Counted from the first letter of the stretch, positions 1 through 8,140 are shown. The stretch is DNA of 64,000 nt from Sphingorhabdus sp. 109 (GCF_902506555.1 NZ_LR732707.1:1264001-1328000), one strand, 5' to 3'. A program made the numbers and translations. Notes: generated from the sequence alone by a model not told the origin.

Positions 1-2
1 AT

Positions 3-53
3 CCTGCGACGCTCGACAAGCTGCTGGAGGGATTGCCCGATCAGCAGCAATGA
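3..53 (+). CDS. 3' end of an unidentified CDS (partial)
   Basis: A reading frame is open from the left edge and stops with TGA at 51-53. Its visible C-terminus is PATLDKLLEGLPDQQQ. The hydrophilic, leucine-patterned tail looks like the end of a helical protein. Only 16 codons are visible, so no function can be assigned, and the frame could be fortuitous. Confidence 0.35.
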   Translation, partial: PATLDKLLEGLPDQQQ

Positions 54-155
54 TATTAGCTGTCCATCGTTAGCCGGAGCGGGGGAGAATGCCATGCCAG
101 CATGGTGGGCAAACAGGGATTGAACCGGACCTTCTGCTCGCCTAGTCTTCTCGTG

Positions 156-947
156 ATGAGAAATTATCCGAACCGAATAGCATGGTCGCCTGCCCGGCCG
201 ATTGCGGCCCTGATCGTCCTGATGCTGATGACCGCACCACTCGGAGCCTGCAAGCGGCTGCCGGACGAGGATGATCTGCGCGCAGAAACCGCCCGCGCCT
301 ATCCGCCTGCCTCGCGACCGGTATCGGAACTGGCCGGCAACCAGTGGTCGACCGAGACCGCCCGCGACAAGCGCGGCGAGGCGGAAGAGATTATGAAGGC
401 TGCAGGACTGGAGACCGGGATGACGGTCGCCGATATCGGCGCGGGTGAAGGATATTATACGGTGCGTCTGGCCGAAAAAGTGGGTGCTTCAGGACGGGTT
501 CTGGCGCAGGATATCGACGAGGAAGCGATCGACCGTCTGGCCGAGCGGGTCAACCGGGAAAGCCTGGACAATGTCTCGATCAAGCTGGGCGCGCCGGATG
601 ATCCACGGCTGCCCGAGAATAGTTTCGACCGGATATTCCTGGTCCACATGTATCATGAGGTCCGCGAACCTTATGCCTTCCTGTCCCGCCTGCGACCGGC
701 CCTGCTTGGCAAGACGGACAATCAGGATCCGGGCGAGGTAATCGTGGTCGACGTCAATCGTGATTTCTCGCAGCATGGTATCCCGCCCAAACAGCTGTTC
801 TGCGAGTTCGAGGCCGTCGGTTACGAACTCGTCGGCTTCATGGAACGGCCAGAACTCGGCGGCTATTTCGCGCGATTTCGGGCGAAGGGGCCGGCTCTGG
901 CACCGGGCGACATCACGCCCTGCCCCTATCAACCGGACAAGGGCTGA
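156..947 (+). CDS. Putative exported class I SAM-dependent methyltransferase lipoprotein
   Basis: Predicted protein of 263 aa. The N-terminus has a basic stretch, a hydrophobic core (IAALIVLMLMTA) and a lipobox LGAC, so it looks like a lipoprotein anchored on the outer side of the inner membrane. The rest is a Rossmann methyltransferase: motif I is VADIGAGEGYYTVRLA, followed by an acidic motif near AQDIDEEAI and a later post-I strand (FDRIFLVHMYHE). The family is annotated as methyltransferase-domain proteins; the substrate is unknown. The first possible ATG is at 102, but the start at 156 gives a normal signal peptide; neither has a clear ribosome binding site. The odd feature is a SAM-type fold outside the cytoplasm, where SAM is not known to be available. 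Confidence 0.8.
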   Translation: MRNYPNRIAWSPARPIAALIVLMLMTAPLGACKRLPDEDDLRAETARAYPPASRPVSELAGNQWSTETARDKRGEAEEIMKAAGLETGMTVADIGAGEGYYTVRLAEKVGASGRVLAQDIDEEAIDRLAERVNRESLDNVSIKLGAPDDPRLPENSFDRIFLVHMYHEVREPYAFLSRLRPALLGKTDNQDPGEVIVVDVNRDFSQHGIPPKQLFCEFEAVGYELVGFMERPELGGYFARFRAKGPALAPGDITPCPYQPDKG

Positions 948-949
948 TA

Positions 950-1165
950 TCAGCCGGCACTTAGCCGGGTGCCCGATTTGCCCTGTCTGCGCCGTGCCTT
1001 TCGCGCCAAGCGCCGCCAGTGACGCCGGTCCCGGCTGCACAGGTCTCTATCGCTCGCCCGTTCTGCCAGAATATCAATGGCTTGCTCGCCATATCTCGCA
1101 AAATAGGACTTGATTTCCCGGGCATCCTTGGCCCGGCGATAATCGGATTCGAAAAAATCGAACAT
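950..1165 (-). CDS. Conserved small basic protein, function unknown
   Basis: Protein of 71 aa, hydrophilic and strongly basic at the C-terminus (RRHWRRLARKARRRQGK). The N-terminal half (MFDFFESDYRRAKDAREIK) looks helical. I recognise the general pattern from sphingomonad genomes as a short hypothetical protein, but know no function. A GGGAAG sequence lies about 8 nt before the ATG, and a plausible promoter lies further upstream at 1217-1245. It converges with the methyltransferase gene, with stop codons 3 nt apart. There are no membrane segments and only one Cys. Confidence 0.6.
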   Translation of the reverse strand: MFDFFESDYRRAKDAREIKSYFARYGEQAIDILAERASDRDLCSRDRRHWRRLARKARRRQGKSGTRLSAG

Positions 1166-1216
1166 TCAATGCTTCCCGCAAGTCAGATGCGACCCTGATG
1201 CGTATCTCGCAGGTGC

Positions 1217-1245
1217 AGCATACAGAATGTTACATATGGTTTCAA
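1217..1245 (-). promoter_or_regulatory. Candidate sigma-70 type promoter for the small basic protein gene
   Basis: On the minus strand TTGAAA (-35, plus-strand 1240-1245) is followed after 17 bp by TATGCT (-10, 1217-1222). The predicted transcript would start near 1210, about 45 nt before the ATG at 1165. This rests on pattern and spacing only. Confidence 0.45.
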
Positions 1246-1308
1246 GCCTCTTTACGATATGATGCACGAAGATATATGGTGATACAATATCCTTGCCGGA
1301 TCGCTGGC

Positions 1309-3114
1309 CTAGCCCTCGTCACCCATTTTCAGCGCGGCGATAAAGGCCTCCTGCGGGATGCTGACATTGCCATATTCGCGCATCTTCGCCTTGCCCTTCT
1401 TCTGCTTCTCGAGCAGCTTTTTCTTCCGGCTGATATCGCCACCATAGCATTTGGCGGTGACGTCCTTGCGCATAGCCGAGATGGTCTCGCGGGCGATCAC
1501 CTTGCCGCCGATTGCCGCCTGCACCGGGATCTTGAACAGATGCCGCGGGATCAGGTCTTTCAGCCGCTCGCACATGTGCCGGCCGCGCGCCTCGGCAGCG
1601 TCGCGGTGGACGATCATGCTCAGCGCGTCGACCGGATCGCCGTTGACCATGATGTTCATCTTGACCAGCTGGCCGGTGCGCAGGCCGATCTGGTGATAGT
1701 CGAAGCTGGCATAGCCCCGCGAGATGCTCTTCAGCCGGTCGTAAAAGTCGAACACCACCTCGTTGAGCGGCAGTTCGTAGACAACCTGCGCCCGGTCGCC
1801 GACATAGGTCAGATTCTTCTGCACCCCGCGCCGGTCCTGGCAAAGCTTCAATATCCCGCCGAGATATTCGTCGGGGCAATAGATGGTTGCCTCGATCCAC
1901 GGCTCCTCGATTTCGCGGATCTTGACCACGTCCGGCATATCCGCCGGGTTGTGCAGGAACATCTCGCTGCCATCGTTCATCTCGATCCGGTAGACCACCG
2001 ACGGCGCGGTGGTGATCAGGTCGAGATCATATTCGCGGGTCAGCCGTTCCTGAACGATCTCCAGATGCAGCAACCCCAGAAAACCGCAGCGGAATCCCTG
2101 TCCCAATGCCGCACTGGTCTCCATCTCGAAAGTGAAGCTCGCGTCGTTCAGCCGCAGCTTGCCGATGCTCTCGCGCAATTTCTCGAAATCCGCAGCATCG
2201 ACCGGGAACAGACCGCAGAAGACCACCGACTGCACTTCCTTGAAGCCCGGCAGCGGCTCGGTCGCGGGATTTTTCACCGTCGTGATCGTGTCACCGACCG
2301 CGGTCTGGCTGACTTCCTTGATCTGCGCCGTGATAAAGCCGATCTCGCCCGCCGCCAGTTCCGGCAGCTGCTCGATCTTCGGCCGCATGCAGCCGACGCG
2401 GTCGACCAGATGCTCGGTGCCCTGCGCCATGAACTTGATCTTCAGCCCCTTGGTGAGAACCCCGTCGATCACCCGCACCAGAATGACCACGCCGAGATAG
2501 GGATCATACCAGCTGTCGACCAGCATCGCCTTCAGCGGCTTGTCGCGGTCGCCCCCAGGCGGGGGGATTTTGGTGACGATCTGCTCGAGAATATCCTCGA
2601 TGCCGATCCCCGACTTGGCGCTTGCCATCACCGCGTCCGAGGCGTCGAGCCCGATGATTTCCTCGATCTCGTTGCGCACCCGCTCCGGCTCGGCGGCTGG
2701 CAAATCGATCTTGTTGAGCACCGGAATGATCTCGTGATCATGCTCGATCGACTGGTAGACATTGGCCAGAGTCTGCGCTTCCACGCCCTGCGCCGCATCG
2801 ACCACCAGCAGCGCCCCTTCGCAGGCCGCCAACGACCGCGAAACCTCATAGGCAAAGTCGACATGGCCAGGCGTGTCCATCAGGCTGAGCTCATAGGTCT
2901 CACCGTCCTTCGCCGTATAGTTCAGCCGCACCGTCTGCGCCTTGATCGTGATCCCGCGTTCGCGCTCGATATCCATATTGTCGAGCACCTGCGCGCTCAT
3001 CTCGCGCTCGGTCAGCCCGCCGGTATGCTGGATCAGCCGGTCGGCGAGCGTCGATTTGCCATGATCGATATGGGCGATGATGGAGAAATTGCGGATATGG
3101 GAACGTTCGGTCAT
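1309..3114 (-). CDS. lepA: Elongation factor 4 (LepA), ribosomal back-translocase GTPase
   Basis: Protein of 601 aa, the usual LepA length. The GTPase domain is complete: P-loop [10 protein letters not shown] near residues 14-23, the switch I region with [18 protein letters not shown], and NKIDLP near residue 134. Beta-barrel and EF-G-like domains III and V follow, then the LepA-specific C-terminal domain ending in [21 protein letters not shown], which is highly typical. LepA binds ribosomes and acts in translation or ribosome assembly at low temperature or high ionic strength. The gene stands alone with long non-coding sequence upstream. Identification is secure. Confidence 0.98.
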   Translation of the reverse strand: MTERSHIRNFSIIAHIDHGKSTLADRLIQHTGGLTEREMSAQVLDNMDIERERGITIKAQTVRLNYTAKDGETYELSLMDTPGHVDFAYEVSRSLAACEGALLVVDAAQGVEAQTLANVYQSIEHDHEIIPVLNKIDLPAAEPERVRNEIEEIIGLDASDAVMASAKSGIGIEDILEQIVTKIPPPGGDRDKPLKAMLVDSWYDPYLGVVILVRVIDGVLTKGLKIKFMAQGTEHLVDRVGCMRPKIEQLPELAAGEIGFITAQIKEVSQTAVGDTITTVKNPATEPLPGFKEVQSVVFCGLFPVDAADFEKLRESIGKLRLNDASFTFEMETSAALGQGFRCGFLGLLHLEIVQERLTREYDLDLITTAPSVVYRIEMNDGSEMFLHNPADMPDVVKIREIEEPWIEATIYCPDEYLGGILKLCQDRRGVQKNLTYVGDRAQVVYELPLNEVVFDFYDRLKSISRGYASFDYHQIGLRTGQLVKMNIMVNGDPVDALSMIVHRDAAEARGRHMCERLKDLIPRHLFKIPVQAAIGGKVIARETISAMRKDVTAKCYGGDISRKKKLLEKQKKGKAKMREYGNVSIPQEAFIAALKMGDEG

Positions 3115-3297
3115 GGCCAGCCGTTAGCAGGGGCGTAAGCCCTTGTCAGCAGGAAACGTCCGCCCCGCACCCGACATTTTCGCCGCGATTTCATCCCGCG
3201 CCGCCAATCGAACTTTACAAACTTTACACTGTTATGAATCGCAAAACTTCCGGGGTTTTTCGGGCGGGATTCGCGCAGCACTTCCGGTCCGCAAAAG

Positions 3298-3338
3298 CCG
3301 CCTGTTCAGTTTCGGAGCAGTGAGACTGAACGAGGCGG
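3298..3338. ncRNA. Strong intergenic hairpin, possible part of a structured RNA
   Basis: The left arm CCGCCTGTTCAGT (3298-3310) pairs with ACTGAAC (3325-3331) and AGGCGG (3333-3338), with one bulged G at 3332. There is no U-run on either side, so this is not an intrinsic terminator. It could form in either transcript; on the minus strand it follows a boxA-like motif and precedes lepA. Confidence 0.35.
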
Positions 3339-3406
3339 AAACGGGAAAACCGCAGGCAGTGACAGACCGTCCCGCTCCGCTTTTCCAGGAACGGGCGAAG
3401 AGGATT

Positions 3407-3422
3407 TGATTGTCAAAGAGCC
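3407..3422 (-). promoter_or_regulatory. boxA-like antitermination motif
   Basis: The minus strand reads GGCTCTTTGACAATCA. The known rRNA boxA element is close to TGCTCTTTAACAAT, the NusB/NusE (S10) binding site in rRNA leaders. No rRNA gene is in the window. The match may be chance, or it may mark a long antiterminated leader in front of lepA. Confidence 0.3.
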
Positions 3423-3567
3423 GCCTGGGGATATGCCACAAGCCAGAACCTGTAGGAAAGCCTTTTGGAACCCCTCAACCATCCTCCGGATGCCCCCTCC
3501 CCACCGCTGCTCGGCACGGAGGAAAGGGTCGCTTGCCCGCTTCTCCGCAAGCCGCTAAATCCACCCC

Positions 3568-3744
3568 ATGCGCACCCGCCTCGCCATCTGCCGCAAGAAA
3601 AAGCGCTTTGCCAGCGAGGCGGACGCTATCGAAGCGGCGCAAGTTGCGACCATCGATCTGCGCCCCTATGCTTGTGATCGCTGCTTCCAATATCATCTGA
3701 CCAGCCGGACCAAGGGCAAGCGACGGCTACCTGATGTAGATTGA
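3568..3744 (+). CDS. Small Cys-containing protein (58 aa), sphingomonad-type
   Basis: The frame runs ATG 3568 to TGA 3742-3744. The protein begins MRTRLAICRKKKRF, has an acidic helix (ASEADAIEAAQVA), and ends with YACDRCFQYHLTSRTKGK. The Cys at residue 8, the CxxC and the following His suggest a small zinc-ribbon-like fold. Proteins with the ending CDxCxxYHLTSRTKG recur in sphingomonad genomes as short hypothetical proteins, which is why I believe this one. No ribosome binding site is obvious. Function unknown; the size and charge would fit a nucleic-acid-binding protein, but that is a guess. Confidence 0.7.
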   Translation: MRTRLAICRKKKRFASEADAIEAAQVATIDLRPYACDRCFQYHLTSRTKGKRRLPDVD

Positions 3745-3811
3745 CCTGCGGCCTTGCCCGCGGTGGATGAGGTCCTGGCTGCAATTGGCCCTCCCGGCGC
3801 ATCTTTGCCTT

Positions 3812-3830
3812 CTGTCACAAAGATGAAATA
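3812..3830 (+). promoter_or_regulatory. Candidate Pho box upstream of the phosphate porin
   Basis: CTGTCACAAAGATGAAATA matches the PhoB consensus (two CTGTCAT-type repeats 11 bp apart) well in the first repeat and weakly in the second, about 14 of 19 positions. It ends 78 bp before the porin ATG, nearly the same distance as the candidate box before pstS (77 bp). Confidence 0.45.
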
Positions 3831-3907
3831 AATATGCCATGAAAGGGAAATGCATTGGTCATATTTCGCTCACCAACATGCAATGCAAATGCAGTGGACC
3901 AGTGATT

Positions 3908-5302
3908 ATGACTAAAACTGTGCTTAAGACCATAGGCCTGCTGGCCGGGACCGCGGCGATCGCGCTTCATCCGGCATCGGCGATGGCGGAACCGATTTCC
4001 GCCGAGCAGGCTGCGGCCCTGCTGAGCAAGCTGAACCAGCTCGAGCGCGAAGTCGCCGATCTGAAGGCGCAGCTCGGCAATGTGCAGCAGACGCAGCAGG
4101 CCTCGACCAGCGCGATCGCTGCGACCGAGGCCAAGCTGTCTGCGACCGAAGAAAAGCTGGAGCAGCAGAAGCCGGTCAAGGTCGCCTTCAAGGGCGCGCC
4201 GGAGATCAAGGGCGAAGACGGTTGGAGCTTCAAACCGCGCGGACGGATGCTCTATGACTTTGGCACAGTCAATGCGCCGGATACGATCAACGACGCCGGT
4301 CTCGGTTTTGCCAATGAAGCCCGGCGCATCCGGCTCGGCGCTTCGGGATCGATCCCGGGCGGTTTCGGCTACAAGCTGGAAGCGGATTTTGCCGGCAACG
4401 AGATCAACCTGACGGATGCCTTTTTTACCTATCAGGACGGCGGGCTGACGGTGACGGCGGGCCAGCACAACACCTTCCAGGGGCTGGAAGAGCTTTCGAG
4501 CAGCAATGACACCAGCTTTATCGAGCGCGCTGCCTATACAGACGCTTTCGGTTTCGAACGGCGGGTCGGGCTTTCCGCGCAATATAGTGTTTCGGACCTG
4601 CTTTTCCAGGCGGGCGTCTTCACCACCGATATCGACGATTTGAACAATGACGAGGACAACAGCATCGGCTTTGACCTGCGCGCGGTGGCGATGCCTAAAT
4701 TTGGCGACGCACAGGCGCATTTCGGGGCGTCCTACCATTATCGCGATCTGGGCGACGCGGTCAGCTCGCGCCGCTATCGCCAGCGCCCGGCAGTCCATTT
4801 TACCGACACGCGCTTCATCGACACCGGCAATATCGCGGACGCTGAATCAGAGACCAGCTACGGGCTGGAGGCTGCGGTCATATCCGGACGGTTCCACGCC
4901 GCTGCAGAGGGCCACTGGCTCAACCTGAACCGTAGCGGCGCGCTTGCCGATCCGACCTTCTTCGGTGGTGCGGTCGAGGCCGGCCTGTTCCTCACCGACG
5001 ACACACGCGGCTACAAGGAAGGCGTATTCAAGGGCGTGAAAGTGTCCAATCCCGTCGGCCAGGGCGGTCTTGGCGCGTGGCAGGTCAATGTCCGCTATGA
5101 CCGGCTCGACCTGATCAATGCCGGCTTTGTCGGCGGCACGCAGGATGCCTATCAGGCGTCGCTTATCTGGACGCCGGTCGACTATGTCCGCTTCCTGCTG
5201 AGCTATTCCCGGCTGGACTATGACAATGCGGCGATCCTGGCGGCCGGCGATAACGACTATTCGGTCGACAGTCTCGCCGGACGATTCCAGATCAGCTTCT
5301 GA
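3908..5302 (+). CDS. Phosphate-selective porin of the OprO/OprP family
   Basis: Protein of 464 aa when started at ATG 3908, which gives a clean signal peptide (MTKTVLKTIGLLAGTAAIAL, cleavage after SAMA). Upstream ATGs at 3839 and 3878 add a Cys-rich leader that does not look like a signal. After cleavage comes a coiled coil (about residues 30-80, heptads such as LLSKLNQLEREVADLKAQL), typical of this porin family and used in trimer formation. The remainder is a 16-stranded-barrel-like sequence ending with Phe (GRFQISF). These porins form anion channels for phosphate or pyrophosphate in the outer membrane. It is next to phoU and pstS and has a candidate Pho box, so phosphate-starvation control is likely. 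Confidence 0.88.
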   Translation: MTKTVLKTIGLLAGTAAIALHPASAMAEPISAEQAAALLSKLNQLEREVADLKAQLGNVQQTQQASTSAIAATEAKLSATEEKLEQQKPVKVAFKGAPEIKGEDGWSFKPRGRMLYDFGTVNAPDTINDAGLGFANEARRIRLGASGSIPGGFGYKLEADFAGNEINLTDAFFTYQDGGLTVTAGQHNTFQGLEELSSSNDTSFIERAAYTDAFGFERRVGLSAQYSVSDLLFQAGVFTTDIDDLNNDEDNSIGFDLRAVAMPKFGDAQAHFGASYHYRDLGDAVSSRRYRQRPAVHFTDTRFIDTGNIADAESETSYGLEAAVISGRFHAAAEGHWLNLNRSGALADPTFFGGAVEAGLFLTDDTRGYKEGVFKGVKVSNPVGQGGLGAWQVNVRYDRLDLINAGFVGGTQDAYQASLIWTPVDYVRFLLSYSRLDYDNAAILAAGDNDYSVDSLAGRFQISF

Positions 5303-5335
5303 TAGTCATCCCTGCTGCGGGCCAGCCGCTTACCG

Positions 5336-6064
5336 CTATTCGGCTGCCTGCTGCTCGGGCCATATCGCGCCAACATCGTCGCCCTTGTGGCGATCGGGCA
5401 TTTGCCGTCCGGTTTCCGCGAAATAGGTCAGTTCAGCGATATTGGTGGCATGGTCACCGATGCGTTCGAGATTTTTCGCGATGAACAGCAAATGGGCGGA
5501 TTCGCTGATATAGGCCTGATTCTCTACCATATAGGTGATAATCGCGCGGAAAATGCTGGTGTAAAAATGGTCCAGCGTCTGGTCTCTCGCCCAGACCGAA
5601 ACCGCCAGATCGGCGTCGCCATCGGCATAGGCCTTGAACGAATCCCGGACCAGCTCGGCGGCGATGTTTGCCATTGAGGGGAGCAGCGAAGCTGGCTCGA
5701 CCTTGCGGCTGGATTCGGAGACCAGCGGCACGCGCTTGGCAATATTTTTGGCATAGTCGCCAATCCGCTCGGCAATACTGGAAATCTTGAAGGTTGCGAT
5801 CAGATGGCGCAGGTCATCCGCCATCGGTGCGCGCAAGGCGATTGTCTGGATTGACAGGGCATCAATACGCCGCTCCAGTTCGTCAATATCGCGATCGTCG
5901 GCGACAACGGTTTCGGCCAGCGCCAGATCATTGTGCGCGAGCGCCTCGATCGAGCGGACAATCGCGGCGGTGCTCTTGTCTCCCATCTCCAGAACCATCG
6001 CCCGGAGATCGTGAATTTCCGCATCAAAAGCGGTCACGGTATGCTGGGCGGTGCTGAGATTCAT
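5336..6064 (-). CDS. phoU: Phosphate signalling regulator PhoU
   Basis: Protein of 242 aa with the two three-helix PhoU repeats. The metal-binding signature appears twice, ERIGDYAKNIA (residues 99-109) and ERIGDHATNIA (residues 200-210). PhoU is a cytoplasmic brake that links the PstSCAB transporter to the PhoR/PhoB two-component system. Usually it follows pstB in one operon; here it stands alone between a phosphate porin and pstS, with its own promoter region. It converges with the porin gene, leaving only 33 nt between their stop codons. Start ATG at 6064 follows an AAGGATG element. Confidence 0.96.
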   Translation of the reverse strand: MNLSTAQHTVTAFDAEIHDLRAMVLEMGDKSTAAIVRSIEALAHNDLALAETVVADDRDIDELERRIDALSIQTIALRAPMADDLRHLIATFKISSIAERIGDYAKNIAKRVPLVSESSRKVEPASLLPSMANIAAELVRDSFKAYADGDADLAVSVWARDQTLDHFYTSIFRAIITYMVENQAYISESAHLLFIAKNLERIGDHATNIAELTYFAETGRQMPDRHKGDDVGAIWPEQQAAE

Positions 6065-6090
6065 AAGACATCCTTGTTGCGGCTTCCGCT

Positions 6091-6120
6091 ATTGTAACAA
6101 AAATGTCATATAAAAAGCAA
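6091..6120 (-). promoter_or_regulatory. Candidate phoU promoter
   Basis: On the minus strand TTGCTT (plus 6115-6120) and TACAAT (plus 6091-6096) are 18 bp apart. Transcription would start near 6084, about 20 nt before the phoU ATG. It overlaps a strong Pho-box match that reads in the opposite direction. Confidence 0.45.
6092..6110 (+). promoter_or_regulatory. Strong Pho box match, oriented away from phoU
   Basis: TTGTAACAAAAATGTCATA agrees with the PhoB consensus at about 16 of 19 positions, counting degenerate positions. Read in this direction it is followed after 10 bp by TATATT (6121-6126), the normal -10 placement for a PhoB-activated promoter. No plus-strand gene lies downstream. On the minus strand the match falls to about 12 of 19. 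It may act on phoU anyway, or drive a short plus-strand RNA. Confidence 0.55.
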
Positions 6121-6208
6121 TATATTTGCCTTCCCGCCTTTCGAGCGGCGATATCCGGCAGGATTGCAACAATCCCGAGCGGCCGGTTCGGTCCCGCTAA
6201 CGCCCATG

Positions 6209-6237
6209 AAAAAGGGGCCGTCGTTACCAACGGCCCC
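6209..6237 (-). terminator. Rho-independent terminator of pstS
   Basis: On the minus strand the 8-bp stem GGGGCCGT / ACGGCCCC (plus 6214-6221 and 6230-6237) is followed by TTTTT (plus 6209-6213). It lies about 70 nt after the pstS stop, so pstS and phoU are probably separate transcripts. Confidence 0.85.
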
Positions 6238-6305
6238 TCGGATCAAATCCGCATATGTCTAGTTCGGGAGATGACCCATGTTTGGATCAGGCGATAAGGG
6301 GTCAC

Positions 6306-7355
6306 CTATTTCAAAACATCCTTGCTCAGCAGCGGCAGGGTTTCGGCTGCTTTTTTCATCGACTCCCGGGTCGCGTCGGGCGAAGCGATCAGCCCGGCCT
6401 TGACCAGATAGCCTTCGCGGGTACCCGCGTTGACGAATTCGGTGACATATTCCTGGATACCGGGAATGACGCCGACATGCTGTTTCTTCACATAGATATA
6501 AAGCGGCCGTGCACCAGGATATTCACCCGAAGCGATCGCGTCATAGCTTGGCGTGACGCCGGAAATATCAATCCCGCGCACGGTATCGAGATTTTCCTCG
6601 AGGAAGCTGTAGCCGAAAATTCCGACCGCATTGGGGTTGGACTTCAGCTTCTGGACGATGAGATTGTCATTCTCGCCCGTGTCCAGATAGGGGCCATCGG
6701 TACGAATCTCGTGACAGATGGCTTCATATTCCTCCTTGTTGCTTTCCTTGAGCGCCTTGGTTCCGGCGTCGGTCTTGCAGCCTACCTCCATGATCAGTTC
6801 GGTCAGCGCGTCGCGCGTTCCCGATGTCGATGGCGGGCCGTAGACGCTGATCGGCAGAGAGGGCAGCGACGCATCAATATCCGACCAGTTCTTGGTGGTA
6901 TTTTCCTTGCCGAACGGCTTGGCGGCGATCGCCTTGTAAATCTGTTCGGGGGTCAGGGCAAAGCTCGGCCCTTCTTTGGATTGCGCCACAGCGATGCCGT
7001 CGATGCCGATATTGATCTCGACAATGTCGGTCACCCCATTTGTCTCGCACAGTTCAAATTCGGAAGCCTTCATCCGGCGCGAAGCATTTTCGATATCGGG
7101 CGTATCGGCGCCAACACCCGAGCAGAAAAGGCTCATGCCCGCGCCGGTTCCGGTCGATTCCAATACCGGGGCCTTGAAGCTGCCCATGGCGACGAAATTT
7201 TCCGATACAGCCTTGGCAAACGGAAAGACCGTCGAGGAGCCGACGATGCGGATCTGGTCCCGGCTACCGCCGCCGCCGCTGTTGCCGGCCTGGTTTTCAC
7301 AACCGGCCAGTGCTAGTGCGGACATCGCGATTAGTGCAAATTTCGTTTTCATCAA
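6306..7355 (-). CDS. pstS: Periplasmic phosphate-binding protein PstS
   Basis: Protein of 349 aa with a lipoprotein signal (SALALAGC, Cys near residue 19), a Gly/Ser linker, then the PstS-type substrate-binding fold. The phosphate-contacting loop VGSSTVFPF (residues 38-46) and a second binding loop STSGTRDALTE are present. It delivers phosphate to the PstCAB permease, for which no genes are found in this window. Two adjacent ATGs (7355, 7352) are possible. A candidate Pho box lies 77 bp upstream and a strong terminator follows, so it is a monocistronic unit. Confidence 0.95.
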   Translation of the reverse strand: MMKTKFALIAMSALALAGCENQAGNSGGGGSRDQIRIVGSSTVFPFAKAVSENFVAMGSFKAPVLESTGTGAGMSLFCSGVGADTPDIENASRRMKASEFELCETNGVTDIVEINIGIDGIAVAQSKEGPSFALTPEQIYKAIAAKPFGKENTTKNWSDIDASLPSLPISVYGPPSTSGTRDALTELIMEVGCKTDAGTKALKESNKEEYEAICHEIRTDGPYLDTGENDNLIVQKLKSNPNAVGIFGYSFLEENLDTVRGIDISGVTPSYDAIASGEYPGARPLYIYVKKQHVGVIPGIQEYVTEFVNAGTREGYLVKAGLIASPDATRESMKKAAETLPLLSKDVLK

Positions 7356-7431
7356 TAATTCCCTTGTTCAAGGTGGATTGCGCAGGAAAAATATCCGTAC
7401 GATCGCTCGAACAAGGCCTCTACTGCCGCAC

Positions 7432-7450
7432 AATGACTTTTGAATTACAG
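7432..7450 (-). promoter_or_regulatory. Candidate Pho box upstream of pstS
   Basis: Minus strand CTGTAATTCAAAAGTCATT matches the Pho box at about 13 of 19 positions, in the correct orientation for pstS and 77 bp before its start. Confidence 0.4.
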
Positions 7451-7495
7451 AAATATTTCACAAATATTGCAGCCTCGCTTGGCGAAACCGCAACC

Positions 7496-8119
7496 CTATC
7501 GGGGCAGCCGCTTCATCGCCTCCAATGGCGGACTATCCGGCCGAGCGTGAAACAATTCCACCCGCTCGAAACCGAGGCTGTTGTAGAAACGGCGGTTGGC
7601 CGGATTGCTATTTTCCAGATAGGCCATCGTGCCGGCGCGGTCACAGGCATCGAGGACCGGCTGGATCAAACGTCGCCCCAGCCCCCTGCCCCGTCCCGCG
7701 CCGGCGACGCCGATGGTAAACAGATAGGCATGCGGCTCGCCGGGATGATGGCCTTCCATCGCTTCGCCGGCCGCCTTGCCCCGCATCAGCGCGCCCCAGC
7801 CGCCGCTGGCCAACAGCCCCCAATAGGTCTGCACCATTCCGCTCATCGCCATATCGGGCTTGTCACCGGGCAATAGCCACATCGCAGCCGCAAGGCCTTG
7901 GCCATGCTCCTGCAATATCTGGCAGAATCCGTTCGGCGCGTAGAGATGTCGCGCAAGCGCGCGAAACGTCCGCTGCATCGGATCGAAACCGCCAAACAGC
8001 CATTTGTTGAACGGATCATCGCGAAAAGCGTCGGCGGTGATCGCCGCAAGCGGTCCGGCATGTTCCGGACCGACCCTGTCGATCCCCTCGACAGGCGCAA
8101 TGTCCGATGCGGTCAGCAT
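7496..8119 (-). CDS. GNAT family N-acetyltransferase
   Basis: Protein of 207 aa. The acetyl-CoA loop is recognisable as AGRGRGLGRRLI (residues 141-152), preceded by the strand AYLFTIGV and followed by YLENSNPANRRFYNSLGFE, the standard C-terminal GNAT signature. The acceptor substrate cannot be told. It is 21 nt downstream of the PBP1A gene on the same strand and is probably co-transcribed with it. Confidence 0.88.
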   Translation of the reverse strand: MLTASDIAPVEGIDRVGPEHAGPLAAITADAFRDDPFNKWLFGGFDPMQRTFRALARHLYAPNGFCQILQEHGQGLAAAMWLLPGDKPDMAMSGMVQTYWGLLASGGWGALMRGKAAGEAMEGHHPGEPHAYLFTIGVAGAGRGRGLGRRLIQPVLDACDRAGTMAYLENSNPANRRFYNSLGFERVELFHARPDSPPLEAMKRLPR

Positions 8120-8140
8120 CTGAACTGGAGCCGGTAGCTG

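Larger units (their letters stand above)
3115..3567. other. Non-coding stretch with strong hairpin and boxA-like motif
   Basis: No convincing gene lies in these 450 bases. They hold a 13-bp stem with one bulged base (3298-3338: CCGCCT-GTTCAGT paired with ACTGAAC-G-AGGCGG). On the minus strand there is a boxA-like GGCTCTTTGACAATC just upstream of this hairpin. Further inverted segments (CCCG/CGGG around 3370-3398) lie between them. The stretch is in front of lepA and could be its long leader, a small RNA, or a relic of an rRNA leader. I cannot decide among these. Confidence 0.45.

Noticed and set aside
1198-3138. Very long open frame on the plus strand across lepA
   Set aside because: It is antisense to a certain lepA gene, arises from high-GC codon bias, and its translation is His/Arg/Asp-rich without any family resemblance.
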